Source: a virus. Taken from it: a stretch of DNA of 29,348 nucleotides. Position numbers and translations under genes: made by a program. Numbering within the stretch: position 1 is the first letter of the stretch; each line of letters begins with the position of its first letter. The notes under the pieces are model-generated. The model was not told the DNA's origin and did no database searches. It worked only from the letters and a program-made list of their open reading frames with translations. Location: IMG/VR virus record IMGVR_UViG_3300024344_000092, positions 1-29,348 of that record. One strand, given 5' to 3'. Shown piece by piece: positions 14,979-20,964 of the stretch.

Positions 14979-15051
14979 GTAGACATTTGTTTCAAGACTA
15001 GCAACCTATGCTAGTCTACAATGTTTCGTGTCAGTAGGCATATGCTGACGC
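14979..15051 (-). promoter_or_regulatory. tandem hairpins with a competing alternative stem
   Basis: An 8-bp perfect stem, AGACTAGC (14995-15002) with GCTAGTCT (15010-15017), lies beside a 7-bp stem, GTGTCAG (15028-15034) with CTGACGC (15045-15051). In addition GTAGAC (14979-14984) can pair with GTCTAC (15014-15019), which would exclude the first stem. Located in the leader between two early genes; attenuator-like logic is possible. Confidence 0.5.
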
Positions 15052-15062
15052 TCTTCAGTACC

Positions 15063-15449
15063 TTATTGTCGGTTCATTGCATAAGCAACCAGTTTTGCTT
15101 CAGTTATCCTAATAGAATTATCACTTAATCTTTCCAAAAGAATATTATTTTTTCGTGCCTTGCGTTTGTATCCTATGATTTTATAAGTATCATTGCCATG
15201 AGAAAATGTTTGATATAACCAATCAGGATTTAAATCATCAAAGTGTGCATAATTCCTAAAGTCTACAGCTTCTTGAGATTCGCCTTCCTCATTGGTAGTA
15301 GAGAATATCAACTTCATACTACCTTCCAATTCTCCATAACTACCTGAGCCACAATTGATATCAATCCCATATTTTTTCGCAGTGTCTACTAAAGCTTCAT
15401 CAATATCCTTGCGTATATCTTTTAATAATTGTCGTGTAATTTTACCCAT
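15063..15449 (-). CDS. 128-aa phage protein of unknown function
   Basis: It starts MGKITRQLLKDIRKDIDEAL with a GAGGAG ribosome site, and reads helix, then a beta-rich centre (GSYGELEGSMKLIFS), then AHFDDLNPDWLYQTF and a terminal strand with ITEAKLVAYAM. The arrangement of an N-terminal KDIDEAL helix followed by KYGIDINxGSGSY resembles small conserved phage proteins I have seen without assigned role. Not further identifiable. Confidence 0.66.
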   Translation of the reverse strand: MGKITRQLLKDIRKDIDEALVDTAKKYGIDINCGSGSYGELEGSMKLIFSTTNEEGESQEAVDFRNYAHFDDLNPDWLYQTFSHGNDTYKIIGYKRKARKNNILLERLSDNSIRITEAKLVAYAMNRQ

Positions 15450-15475
15450 TTTTATTTCTCCTCTTTCTTTTTTTT

Positions 15476-15535
15476 AAATTTGCATATTGCATACTCTGCA
15501 TTAAAATCGCATTGCACATACTCTGCTTTTATATT
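15476..15535 (-). pseudogene. possible leader peptide or remnant duplicating the GP88 gene start
   Basis: An open stretch without an ATG reads KAEYVQCDFNAEYAICKF. It contains two copies of the AEYxxC motif that begins the GP88-family protein (SAEYAKCDSHNAVEF). At DNA level GCAGAGTATG-CAATGCGAT is shared. It ends just before the ribosome site of the next gene. A relic of a duplicated gene start or a tiny leader frame; weak. Confidence 0.3.
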
Positions 15536-15562
15536 TTCAATAATACTCCCTTCTTGATTGCT

Positions 15563-15583
15563 CGGTTCCTAAATTAGGAACCG
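15563..15583. other. perfect 9-bp hairpin / dyad
   Basis: CGGTTCCTA and TAGGAACCG flank a 3-base AAT loop in a 150-bp spacer of the leftward operon. No T-run follows on either strand. It may be an operator dyad, or an mRNA processing or stability hairpin. Confidence 0.55.
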
Positions 15584-15600
15584 ATACAATCTTTAAATTT

Positions 15601-15780
15601 TTAAATATTTCCTGTATTGCAAAGACAATTACAGCTAGTTTCTAAGTTATCTTTAGATTCACATATATGGTCTTCAATCATGTCGCCCATATTGCTTAGT
15701 ATTTGCACTTGCAACATATAGTCGCCACCAACATTATCATACGCAACTTCTAAACATTCGTCACAATAATTCTTTTTCAT
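15601..15780 (-). CDS. 59-aa Cys-rich protein
   Basis: It starts MKKNYCDECLEVAYDNVGGD and ends with CNCLCNTGNI. CxxC near the start and a C...CxCxxC cluster at the end could bind one metal. It is coupled by TAAAATG to the GP88-family gene directly upstream. Unknown function. Confidence 0.6.
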   Translation of the reverse strand: MKKNYCDECLEVAYDNVGGDYMLQVQILSNMGDMIEDHICESKDNLETSCNCLCNTGNI

Positions 15781-15781
15781 T

Positions 15782-16513
15782 TTATACCCCTATTTTTTCT
15801 TTTTTGAATTGTCTACCATGTACTATTAATCCAAATTCTTTTACCCCATTTATTGGGTTAGTTTCGGTATAATCTATTGGTAAATATTCGTTGTCAATGT
15901 CTTGAATAGTTTTGTAAACTGTAACGTTATTTAAATCATATTGCTTGATCAATTTGTCCATAGTGCCACCATAACTAGCCGTCAATCGCATATTATCAGG
16001 AACCTTATCAATATTATTAACCCAATAAGGAATTGATTTTGTATAAGCATAAAAGAAAACATCAGAATATTTTTTTGCCATTTCAACCCATGCTAAAAAA
16101 TAACGCTCGTTGAAAAAATCGCCTCCGGTATGAATTCTGACACAATCAACATTTATAGATACCGAATTTCTAAAGCCTTTATCCAATTCTAAAAACATTG
16201 CTTCAGTAGTTTTTAGATACATTAACTTGTCATAATTACGCCATAACTTATCCCTTAAAGCTTTTTTGTATGACTCGCCTGAACTTGCATAACATATAAT
16301 TGTAGCATTCTTTCCATAGGTCATTTTGCCCGTATATCTATCGGCTTTAGCTTTGCAAGTGTTAGCGAATGGACAGGAATGCCCTGACGGCAAATCAAAA
16401 TAATAAACGTTGTCATATTCTACTATTTTGGATAGCTTTGCGTTGTTGGTTCCCTTGCTAAATTCTACAGCATTGTGAGAATCGCATTTTGCATACTCTG
16501 CACTATTTTTCAT
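15782..16513 (-). CDS. GP88-family phage protein
   Basis: 243 aa. Residues ~42-60 (LPSGHSCPFANTCKAKADRY), a conserved central RIHTGGDFFNERYFLAW, and FYAYTKSIPYWV match the GP88 family known from mycobacteriophage gene 88 and many other phages, whose biochemical role I do not know to be established. Conserved Cys, His and Asp residues (SGHSCP, HTGGDFF) suggest a metal or catalytic site. A structured leader with a potential pseudoknot lies immediately upstream, and GAGGGG sits 6 bases before the ATG. Confidence 0.78.
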   Translation of the reverse strand: MKNSAEYAKCDSHNAVEFSKGTNNAKLSKIVEYDNVYYFDLPSGHSCPFANTCKAKADRYTGKMTYGKNATIICYASSGESYKKALRDKLWRNYDKLMYLKTTEAMFLELDKGFRNSVSINVDCVRIHTGGDFFNERYFLAWVEMAKKYSDVFFYAYTKSIPYWVNNIDKVPDNMRLTASYGGTMDKLIKQYDLNNVTVYKTIQDIDNEYLPIDYTETNPINGVKEFGLIVHGRQFKKEKIGV

Positions 16514-16516
16514 ACT

Positions 16517-16581
16517 GTACCCCTCTTTTTGTTTGTACTCCGAAAGTTTTTATTAATAGGGGGGTGGAGTACCCCCCCTAT
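16517..16581 (-). promoter_or_regulatory. potential RNA pseudoknot switch in the GP88 leader
   Basis: Read leftward, ATAGGGGGG (16564-16556 paired with 16581-16573) closes a very GC-rich 9-bp stem in an AT-rich spacer. Its loop contains GTACTCC (16572-16566), which is complementary to GGAGTAC (16541-16535), making an H-type pseudoknot with a ~14-base A/T loop. The same loop can pair, with one G-U, to GGGGTAC (16523-16517), which covers the Shine-Dalgarno GGGG and the spacer before the ATG. Two exclusive partners, one hiding the ribosome site, is a riboswitch-like layout. Confidence 0.5.
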
Positions 16582-16604
16582 CAATTGCATCAATGACAAT
16601 AGGG

Positions 16605-16991
16605 TTATACCCTACTATCACTAGTGATAAAAAATCTATCGTTTCTTTCCTTTATGAACTCCACCATGCCATGAAAATCATGTTCGTTTTGTTCTGGATA
16701 TCTTGTAAATTTTCTACCAACTATGTTTAATCTAGAATCAATAACATAAACCCCATTATCAAAGTTATCACAATCTAGGTTATCTAAGGTATCAATACCA
16801 ACGCCTAGTTTGCCGTCAAAAGTATTGCAAATTATTTGTGTTAACCTTGCTTGAGAATAATCGCCATTGCCTACAATGCCATATTCCTTAGCAACGTGTA
16901 ATAATGGCTCGATGCTATCCCTACCACCATTCCAATGTAAATAAATACCCATGTTAGTATTTTCAAATTCTATAACGGCTCTGTTACCCAT
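16605..16991 (-). CDS. conserved phage/bacterial hypothetical protein (MGNRAVI family)
   Basis: 128 aa. The pattern MGNRAVIEFEN, then IYLHWNGGRDSIEPLL, then YSQARLTQIICNTF, then VGIDTLDNLDCDNFDNGVYV and IVGRKF is shared with widespread phage hypothetical proteins. The HWNGG and DTLDNLDCDNxDNGVY motifs are highly characteristic, but the function is not known to me. It is coupled to the 29-aa frame by TAAAAATG. Its final codons hold the palindrome TATCACTAGTGATA. Confidence 0.75.
   Translation of the reverse strand: MGNRAVIEFENTNMGIYLHWNGGRDSIEPLLHVAKEYGIVGNGDYSQARLTQIICNTFDGKLGVGIDTLDNLDCDNFDNGVYVIDSRLNIVGRKFTRYPEQNEHDFHGMVEFIKERNDRFFITSDSRV
16616..16629. promoter_or_regulatory. perfect 14-bp palindrome, operator-like
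   Basis: TATCACTAGTGATA is a perfect dyad with half-sites TATCAC/GTGATA, similar to lambdoid operator half-sites. It overlaps the last codons of the 128-aa gene, upstream of the GP88 leader. It may be a repressor site or a coding coincidence. Confidence 0.35.
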
Positions 16992-16993
16992 TT

Positions 16994-17083
16994 TTACCCC
17001 TTGTATCTTACTTCTATATATCTTGTATTATTGGTTGTATCGACCATCAACCATACACCATAAGAAATTCTTATCCCTATCAT
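16994..17083 (-). CDS. 29-aa small protein
   Basis: It starts MIGIRISYGVWLMVDTTNNT and ends IEVRYKG. GAAGGGG stands 5-6 bases before the ATG, and the stop is joined to the next start (TAAAAATG), so ribosomes should pass through it. The peptide is beta-like and hydrophobic at its start. It may be a real microprotein or a coupling frame. Confidence 0.42.
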   Translation of the reverse strand: MIGIRISYGVWLMVDTTNNTRYIEVRYKG

Positions 17084-17119
17084 ATGAACCCCTTCCCTTT
17101 ATATATTTAACCCTAATTC

Positions 17120-17170
17120 CTAAGACTGATAATTACTATCAACCTTAGAAGCAAGGGTTAAACCTTGCTT
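17120..17170 (-). terminator. tandem hairpins after the 91-aa gene, possible attenuator
   Basis: Directly after the stop at 17177 come AAGCAAGG/CCTTGCTT (17149-17156 with 17163-17170, 6-base loop), then CTAAG-AC-TGATA/TATCA-AC-CTTAG (17120-17148, symmetric 2x2 internal loop). No U-run follows, so partial termination, RNase processing or mRNA protection are all possible. Confidence 0.45.
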
Positions 17171-17176
17171 AATACT

Positions 17177-17452
17177 TTACTTGTCTTTTTCTACTTCAGC
17201 AATTGCCTTGTTTACTCTGTCGGCTAGTTTCTCAACCTTGCTATTAAACTTGTCTTCGGTCATATCGGCATAACATCGAGTGTCATATAATTTCAACTCT
17301 ATGCTATCATGTTCTAGTAAGGTGGATTCACTATTAAAATTGATATAATCAATAGCACTAATATAGTTAAATTTACTATCATCGCCATAATTAGGATACG
17401 CCACAATTAAAGTAACTTTTTCAATTTTAAAATCTTTTGGGTTAATTATCAT
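17177..17452 (-). CDS. 91-aa protein of unknown function
   Basis: The start MIINPKDFKIEKVTLIVAYP at 17452 was chosen because it joins the upstream stop as TAAAATG, the coupling seen at several other junctions; the frame extends to 17512 but would overlap 59 bases. Alternating strands (VTLIVAYPNYG, SIELKLYDTR) precede a C-terminal charged helix (FNSKVEKLADRVNKAIAEVE). No family recognised. Confidence 0.62.
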   Translation of the reverse strand: MIINPKDFKIEKVTLIVAYPNYGDDSKFNYISAIDYINFNSESTLLEHDSIELKLYDTRCYADMTEDKFNSKVEKLADRVNKAIAEVEKDK

Positions 17453-17453
17453 T

Positions 17454-17996
17454 TTATCTACCACACTTACATGATTTAATTGATAGTCTTTGACATCTTT
17501 CACAAGGTTCATGGGTGTTAAAGTCTAGAGTGTTGTTTTCTATTATGCTTTTTAGGTAGTCGGTTAAATAACTTTCGTCGCAGAATTCGCCAACTAGAAA
17601 AGCTTTATCCTCTTCAATTGAAGATTGAAACAAGCTCAATAATTCGCCTAATATGTACGAATGGTTAGTATTCAAAGTAGTTGATATGTCTAGCATTTCG
17701 TTTAACTCATTACTAACACAAGTTTCGAAGTCTTCTGAATAACCATCATAACCTAATACTTGATTTTGTATAAAATCTGATATCAACCCTTCAAGTGTAC
17801 TAGTGCCATCAATTAAATCATCATCATCATAGTCATGATTAGATTCTAAAGTCCAAATCCTAAAGATATCCTCTTTAACAGATTCATTCTCAATAATCAA
17901 TCTATCGAATGCCTTAACAGTCATTGTGTCGGCTTCGTCCCAATTAAACAAATGCTCTTCTATAAAATCTTTTATTTCATATTCCCCGATACTCAT
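17454..17996 (-). CDS. first gene of the leftward operon; acidic protein with C-terminal Cys cluster
   Basis: 180 aa starting MSIGEYEIKDFIEEHLFNWD. It is highly acidic (for example YDDDDLIDG) and mostly helical, and ends with CERCQRLSIKSCKCGR, a probable zinc knuckle. As the promoter-proximal gene it should be made earliest, a position often held by host-takeover proteins, but no homologue is recognised. AAGGGG lies 9 bases before the ATG. Confidence 0.65.
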   Translation of the reverse strand: MSIGEYEIKDFIEEHLFNWDEADTMTVKAFDRLIIENESVKEDIFRIWTLESNHDYDDDDLIDGTSTLEGLISDFIQNQVLGYDGYSEDFETCVSNELNEMLDISTTLNTNHSYILGELLSLFQSSIEEDKAFLVGEFCDESYLTDYLKSIIENNTLDFNTHEPCERCQRLSIKSCKCGR

Positions 17997-18033
17997 GTTA
18001 TTACCCCTTACATGATATATATATAATGTATCT

Positions 18034-18062
18034 ATTATAGTATTTAATCCTAAATATGTAAA
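18034..18062 (-). promoter_or_regulatory. main leftward promoter
   Basis: TTTACA (5/6 of the -35 consensus), exactly 17 bases, then TATAAT (perfect -10). Predicted start is near 18027, leaving a ~30-base leader ending in AAGGGG before the ATG at 17996. It is the closest match to consensus in the window and presumably uses unmodified host RNA polymerase. Confidence 0.78.
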
Positions 18063-18099
18063 TAGTCCAGGTTTTGAACTTTAGATCTGCTTTTTTTAA

Positions 18100-18153
18100 G
18101 CCGCCATGCAAAGCCGCTCAACGCAGCAGAGCGCCGCCGACTCGACCAGGCGA
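18100..18153. other. GC-rich island
   Basis: A 53-bp core has 38 G/C (72%) inside flanks that are mostly A/T. It contains CGCTC-9-GAGCG as a short stem and several GCCGC units. It could be a cos/pac packaging site (about 1 kb from the terminase genes) or a foreign insert. It encodes no convincing protein. Confidence 0.5.
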
Positions 18154-18208
18154 ATTTTGGATTTATACCTAAATAGCCAATATTAACAGTTTTTGAGAAA
18201 TTTCGACG

Positions 18209-18264
18209 CTCGAGAATCAACAACACAGCGTTTTTATTGGGTCATGAGTACTATAACACTCAGA
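18209..18264. repeat. 56-bp imperfect direct repeat, right copy
   Basis: 41 of 56 bases match 6219-6274 in the same orientation. It is non-coding here, with stops in the frame used by the left copy, so the shared signal is not protein. A shorter inverted echo lies at 18478-18492 (AATAAAAAACGCTGT against ACAGCGTTTTTATT at 18225-18238). Confidence 0.65.
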
Positions 18265-18630
18265 AAACAAAGGCACTATTAAGGCTATTGTCAATTTTGG
18301 GAACCCGTCAATAATTGGGGCAATTGTCTTTATTAAAAGCTTAACTCTTATAATTGGGTATAGAATATACTAATGACTATTAACCCCATTATAAAAAAGC
18401 ATTTATGCTATTAACGCTATCAAATATCAACGGCAAACTATTAGAAGTTTCTTTTTAGTGCTAAACCATTGCCGACTAATAAAAAACGCTGTAGTAAATG
18501 AGCGTTTATAGTATAAAATCTTACCAGAATAAACAGTAATATTGACTAGTAAATAATCTATAATTTTTAGGGAATCTTAAGAATAAATTCCTAAATCCTC
18601 TTGTCCAAAAAAAAAAATTTCCTTCAAGAG

Positions 18631-18654
18631 TTGTTAATGCTTTAGCGTTAACAA
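18631..18654. other. 10-bp hairpin
   Basis: TTGTTAATGC and GCGTTAACAA (one G-U pair) close a TTTA loop. On the leftward strand a run of twelve T lies about 20 bases beyond it, so it might be a displaced terminator or an origin hairpin. Confidence 0.45.
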
Positions 18655-18732
18655 GGGAGGATTAAGGGGGTAGGGCTTACGAAGTTTCTGGGGTATCAAG
18701 CAGATACGCATGACAATTTAATTTTCGCTAAA

Positions 18733-18746
18733 AGGGCTTTCGCCCT
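18733..18746 (-). terminator. GAAA-tetraloop hairpin, weak terminator
   Basis: Leftward AGGGC-GAAA-GCCCT followed by TTTA. The stem is short and the T-tract weak, but the GNRA loop is very stable. It would stop leftward RNA leaving the iteron region before it reaches the early promoter. Confidence 0.4.
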
Positions 18747-18761
18747 GGCAAAAAATACAGA

Positions 18762-19053
18762 GTTACATTAGGGGTTACAATGTAAGTTACGTGTAACTTT
18801 TATGTAACTTTGGGTATAAGTTACAATGTAACCTAGTGTAACTTACGTGTAATTTGAACAATACGTATGTAATTAACACGTACGTAGTTTTAATTAATAT
18901 ATATTAACTTACAATTACATTTCTTTTAGAGAAATAAGTAATTGTAAGTTATATTAATATATATAATTATAATATATATATAATTAAAAGAAAGAAAATA
19001 TATAAAAGAAAGAAAAGTTTTTTGGTTATAGGTATGTAACTGATGTAAGTTAC
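18762..19053. repeat. iteron-like GTAAC/GTTAC cluster, candidate replication origin
   Basis: Eight GTTAC/GTAAC pentamers start at 18762, 18774, 18786, 18793, 18804, 18820, 18828 and 18838, mostly 7-12 bases apart, and two more at 19036 and 19049. Longer repeats include GTTACAATGTAA (18774 and 18820), TTACGTGTAA (twice) and ATGTAAGTTACGT (twice). AAGTTAC-GT-GTAACTT and TAACTTACAATTAC/GTAATTGTAAGTTA (18905-18918, 18938-18951) are dyads. A ~100-base A/T stretch lies alongside as a possible unwinding element. The layout is typical of iteron origins; the binding protein is unknown. Confidence 0.62.
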
Positions 19054-19132
19054 GTAGTAAGTTTTGCTTTTTTTTTAAAAATAGTGTATTTTAGAAACAA
19101 TTTTAGTTTTTTGTTAAAGGGAGACATCATTT

Positions 19133-19600
19133 ATGGCTGAAGGTCATGGCAGAAGAGGCGAGGCAGGAAAAGAGTTAAAAGCTGCGAACAAGGCAAAGCT
19201 AATTAAAGCTGTTGAAGAGTTCGGTGGAAACATGAAAGCGATCAAGGCTGCTGGAATATCTGCAAGGACATACAGGTTATGGATGAAAGATGACCCTGAT
19301 TTTAAAGAAGATTTAGAACGAGCTAGAATAGCTTTTGGTGAAGGAATGTTAGAGGAAGCCATTGACAGGATAAAGAATCCTGACAAAGGCAAGGGTAGTG
19401 ATGTATTGTTGATAGCGATATTAAATGCATACATGAGCCATGTATTTAAACCAACAACTGTTGTTGGTGAAGATACAGCGAAAGAATTAATTACTGAATG
19501 GCGTAAGGCTGCAAGAGCAGATGTAAAGAACAAGGTTGAAAATCCTTTGCCAGAGAAAATAGAAGATACTCTTGATGATATATTAAACAAAAAGCAGTAA
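19133..19600 (+). CDS. terS: terminase small subunit
   Basis: 155 aa. An N-terminal basic segment is followed by a helix-turn-helix, ELKAANKAKLIKAVEEFGGN then AIKAAGISARTYRLWMKDDP, then the DPDFKEDLERARI helix typical of small terminases. The C-terminus is helical and charged for oligomerisation. It overlaps terL by a TAATG-type junction. It recognises the packaging site, which may be in the control region just upstream. AAGGGAG precedes the ATG. Confidence 0.83.
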   Translation: MAEGHGRRGEAGKELKAANKAKLIKAVEEFGGNMKAIKAAGISARTYRLWMKDDPDFKEDLERARIAFGEGMLEEAIDRIKNPDKGKGSDVLLIAILNAYMSHVFKPTTVVGEDTAKELITEWRKAARADVKNKVENPLPEKIEDTLDDILNKKQ

Positions 19601-20964
19601 TGACCACAGAAACAAAACAACCCAACATTAGGGATATTGTTTTCAACCACATTGGTTTTAAACCAACGAGGGAACAGCAGGTTATTATTGATTCACCTTA
19701 CAGATTTAACTTAGTAGCTGGTGGTGAGCAGGCAGGTAAAAGCATGATAGCTAGTAAGTACCTGCTCTACCAATATTTTTTACATGACGAAGACCAGTAT
19801 GGGCCAGCTCTTTATTGGCTGGTTGCAGCAGATTATGAGCGTACTAGGGCAGAATTCGAATATTTAAGGGATAACTTTACGGAACTCGGATTATTAGCCG
19901 AATGTTCTAAAAGGGTAGACCCAGGGCATATGATAATGAAAGATGGTACAAGGATAGAGACCAAGTCGGCCAAAGACCATAGAACCCTAGCAATGAAAGC
20001 ACCGAATGGTATTTTAGGGTGCGAAGCATCACAGCTAGATTTAGATACTTTCCACAGATTAATGGGAAGATGTGCACCGAAGAAGGGATGGTTATTCCTT
20101 TCAGGTACATTTGAAGGCTCTCTTGGTTGGTATCCACAAATGTTTACCACATGGGCTGGTGGTTCGGATAAAGAAGCCAGAGCATACTCCCTACCCAGCT
20201 GGACTAATATTAATTTGTACCCAGAAGGTAGAGATGACCCAGAAATAAAACGACTGGAAGCATTATCCAGTGATGATTTCTTTATGGAACGTATCGCTGG
20301 TAAGCCAAGTCCTCCAAGAGGATTGGTATTTCCAGAGTTCCGACCTGATATTCATGTCAAAGATGTCGAGTATCAGAAGGGAGAACCAGTACATATATGG
20401 ATGGATCCTGGTTACGCAGGAGCATACGCATTAATTGCAGTGCAGATTGTGAACGAACAGATACAAATTATTGACGAAATCTACGAACAAGCGTTAATTA
20501 CTGACGAAATCATTGATATTGCTACTTCAAAACCATGGTGGGGTGATGTACAATTCGGCGTGATTGACGTTGCAGGTAACCAACATCAGGCTATGGCAGC
20601 ACCTGCAGAGCTGTGGTTAGACAAAGCTGGACTATATTTATCCAGTCAGAAGATAAAAATTAACGAAGGCACTGAACGATTGAAGTCCTGGCTTAAGATT
20701 GACCCTGCTACCCATGAAGCAAGAGTAGTTATACATCCAAAATGCCAAGGAATATTGTCAGAGTTTGGAGCTTCGCCTAATCCATTTGACGGACAGACTA
20801 AAGCGTACAGGTGGAAGACCGACAGAGAAGGCAACATAGTTGGCGAAGTGCCAGAAGACAAGTATAATCATAGTGTTAAGGCATTAATTTATGGACTTGT
20901 CGATAGATTTGGATATGGATTTGTTCAGAACCAAGGCACAATTCGTGTAAAAAGGTGGGCATAA
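19600..20964 (+). CDS. terL: terminase large subunit
   Basis: 454 aa. Walker A AGGEQAGKS (40-48), a degenerate Walker B with a catalytic-type Glu (GILGCEAS, Glu142), coupling motif LSGT (168-171), and the RNase-H-like nuclease with WMDPGYAG (Asp269), FGVIDVAGN (Asp323) and a C-terminal DKYNHSVKALIYGLVDRF. It pumps DNA into the prohead and cuts it. The start overlaps terS. The usual Walker B Asp is Cys or Gly here, a variation worth noting. Confidence 0.93.
   Translation: MTTETKQPNIRDIVFNHIGFKPTREQQVIIDSPYRFNLVAGGEQAGKSMIASKYLLYQYFLHDEDQYGPALYWLVAADYERTRAEFEYLRDNFTELGLLAECSKRVDPGHMIMKDGTRIETKSAKDHRTLAMKAPNGILGCEASQLDLDTFHRLMGRCAPKKGWLFLSGTFEGSLGWYPQMFTTWAGGSDKEARAYSLPSWTNINLYPEGRDDPEIKRLEALSSDDFFMERIAGKPSPPRGLVFPEFRPDIHVKDVEYQKGEPVHIWMDPGYAGAYALIAVQIVNEQIQIIDEIYEQALITDEIIDIATSKPWWGDVQFGVIDVAGNQHQAMAAPAELWLDKAGLYLSSQKIKINEGTERLKSWLKIDPATHEARVVIHPKCQGILSEFGASPNPFDGQTKAYRWKTDREGNIVGEVPEDKYNHSVKALIYGLVDRFGYGFVQNQGTIRVKRWA

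Larger units (their letters stand above)
17997..19132. other. 1.1-kb non-coding divergent control region
   Basis: No convincing gene on either strand. From left to right it holds the leftward promoter (18034-18062), a GC-rich island (18100-18153), the right copy of the 56-bp repeat (18209-18264), a short inverted echo of that repeat (18478-18492), a hairpin (18631-18654), a GAAA-tetraloop hairpin (18733-18746), the GTAAC/GTTAC cluster (18762-18842), a 14-bp inverted repeat (18905-18951), a nearly pure A/T stretch (~18890-19020), and two more cluster units (19036-19053) before the terminase genes. It separates the early leftward from the late rightward genes. Confidence 0.8.

Noticed and set aside
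14979-15051. tRNA-like fold (paired GTAGAC/GTCTAC ends followed by CA)
   Set aside because: The distance between the paired ends is far too short for a tRNA, and no T-loop GTTCRA or anticodon arm can be placed.
16616-16629. Lambda-like CI operator at the TATCAC/GTGATA palindrome
   Set aside because: It is kept only as a weak feature: the spacing differs from the 17-bp lambda site, it lies in coding sequence, and no CI-like repressor gene is seen.
18762-19053. CRISPR array
   Set aside because: The repeated units are only 5-13 bp with irregular spacing and no unique spacers of uniform length. No cas genes are present.
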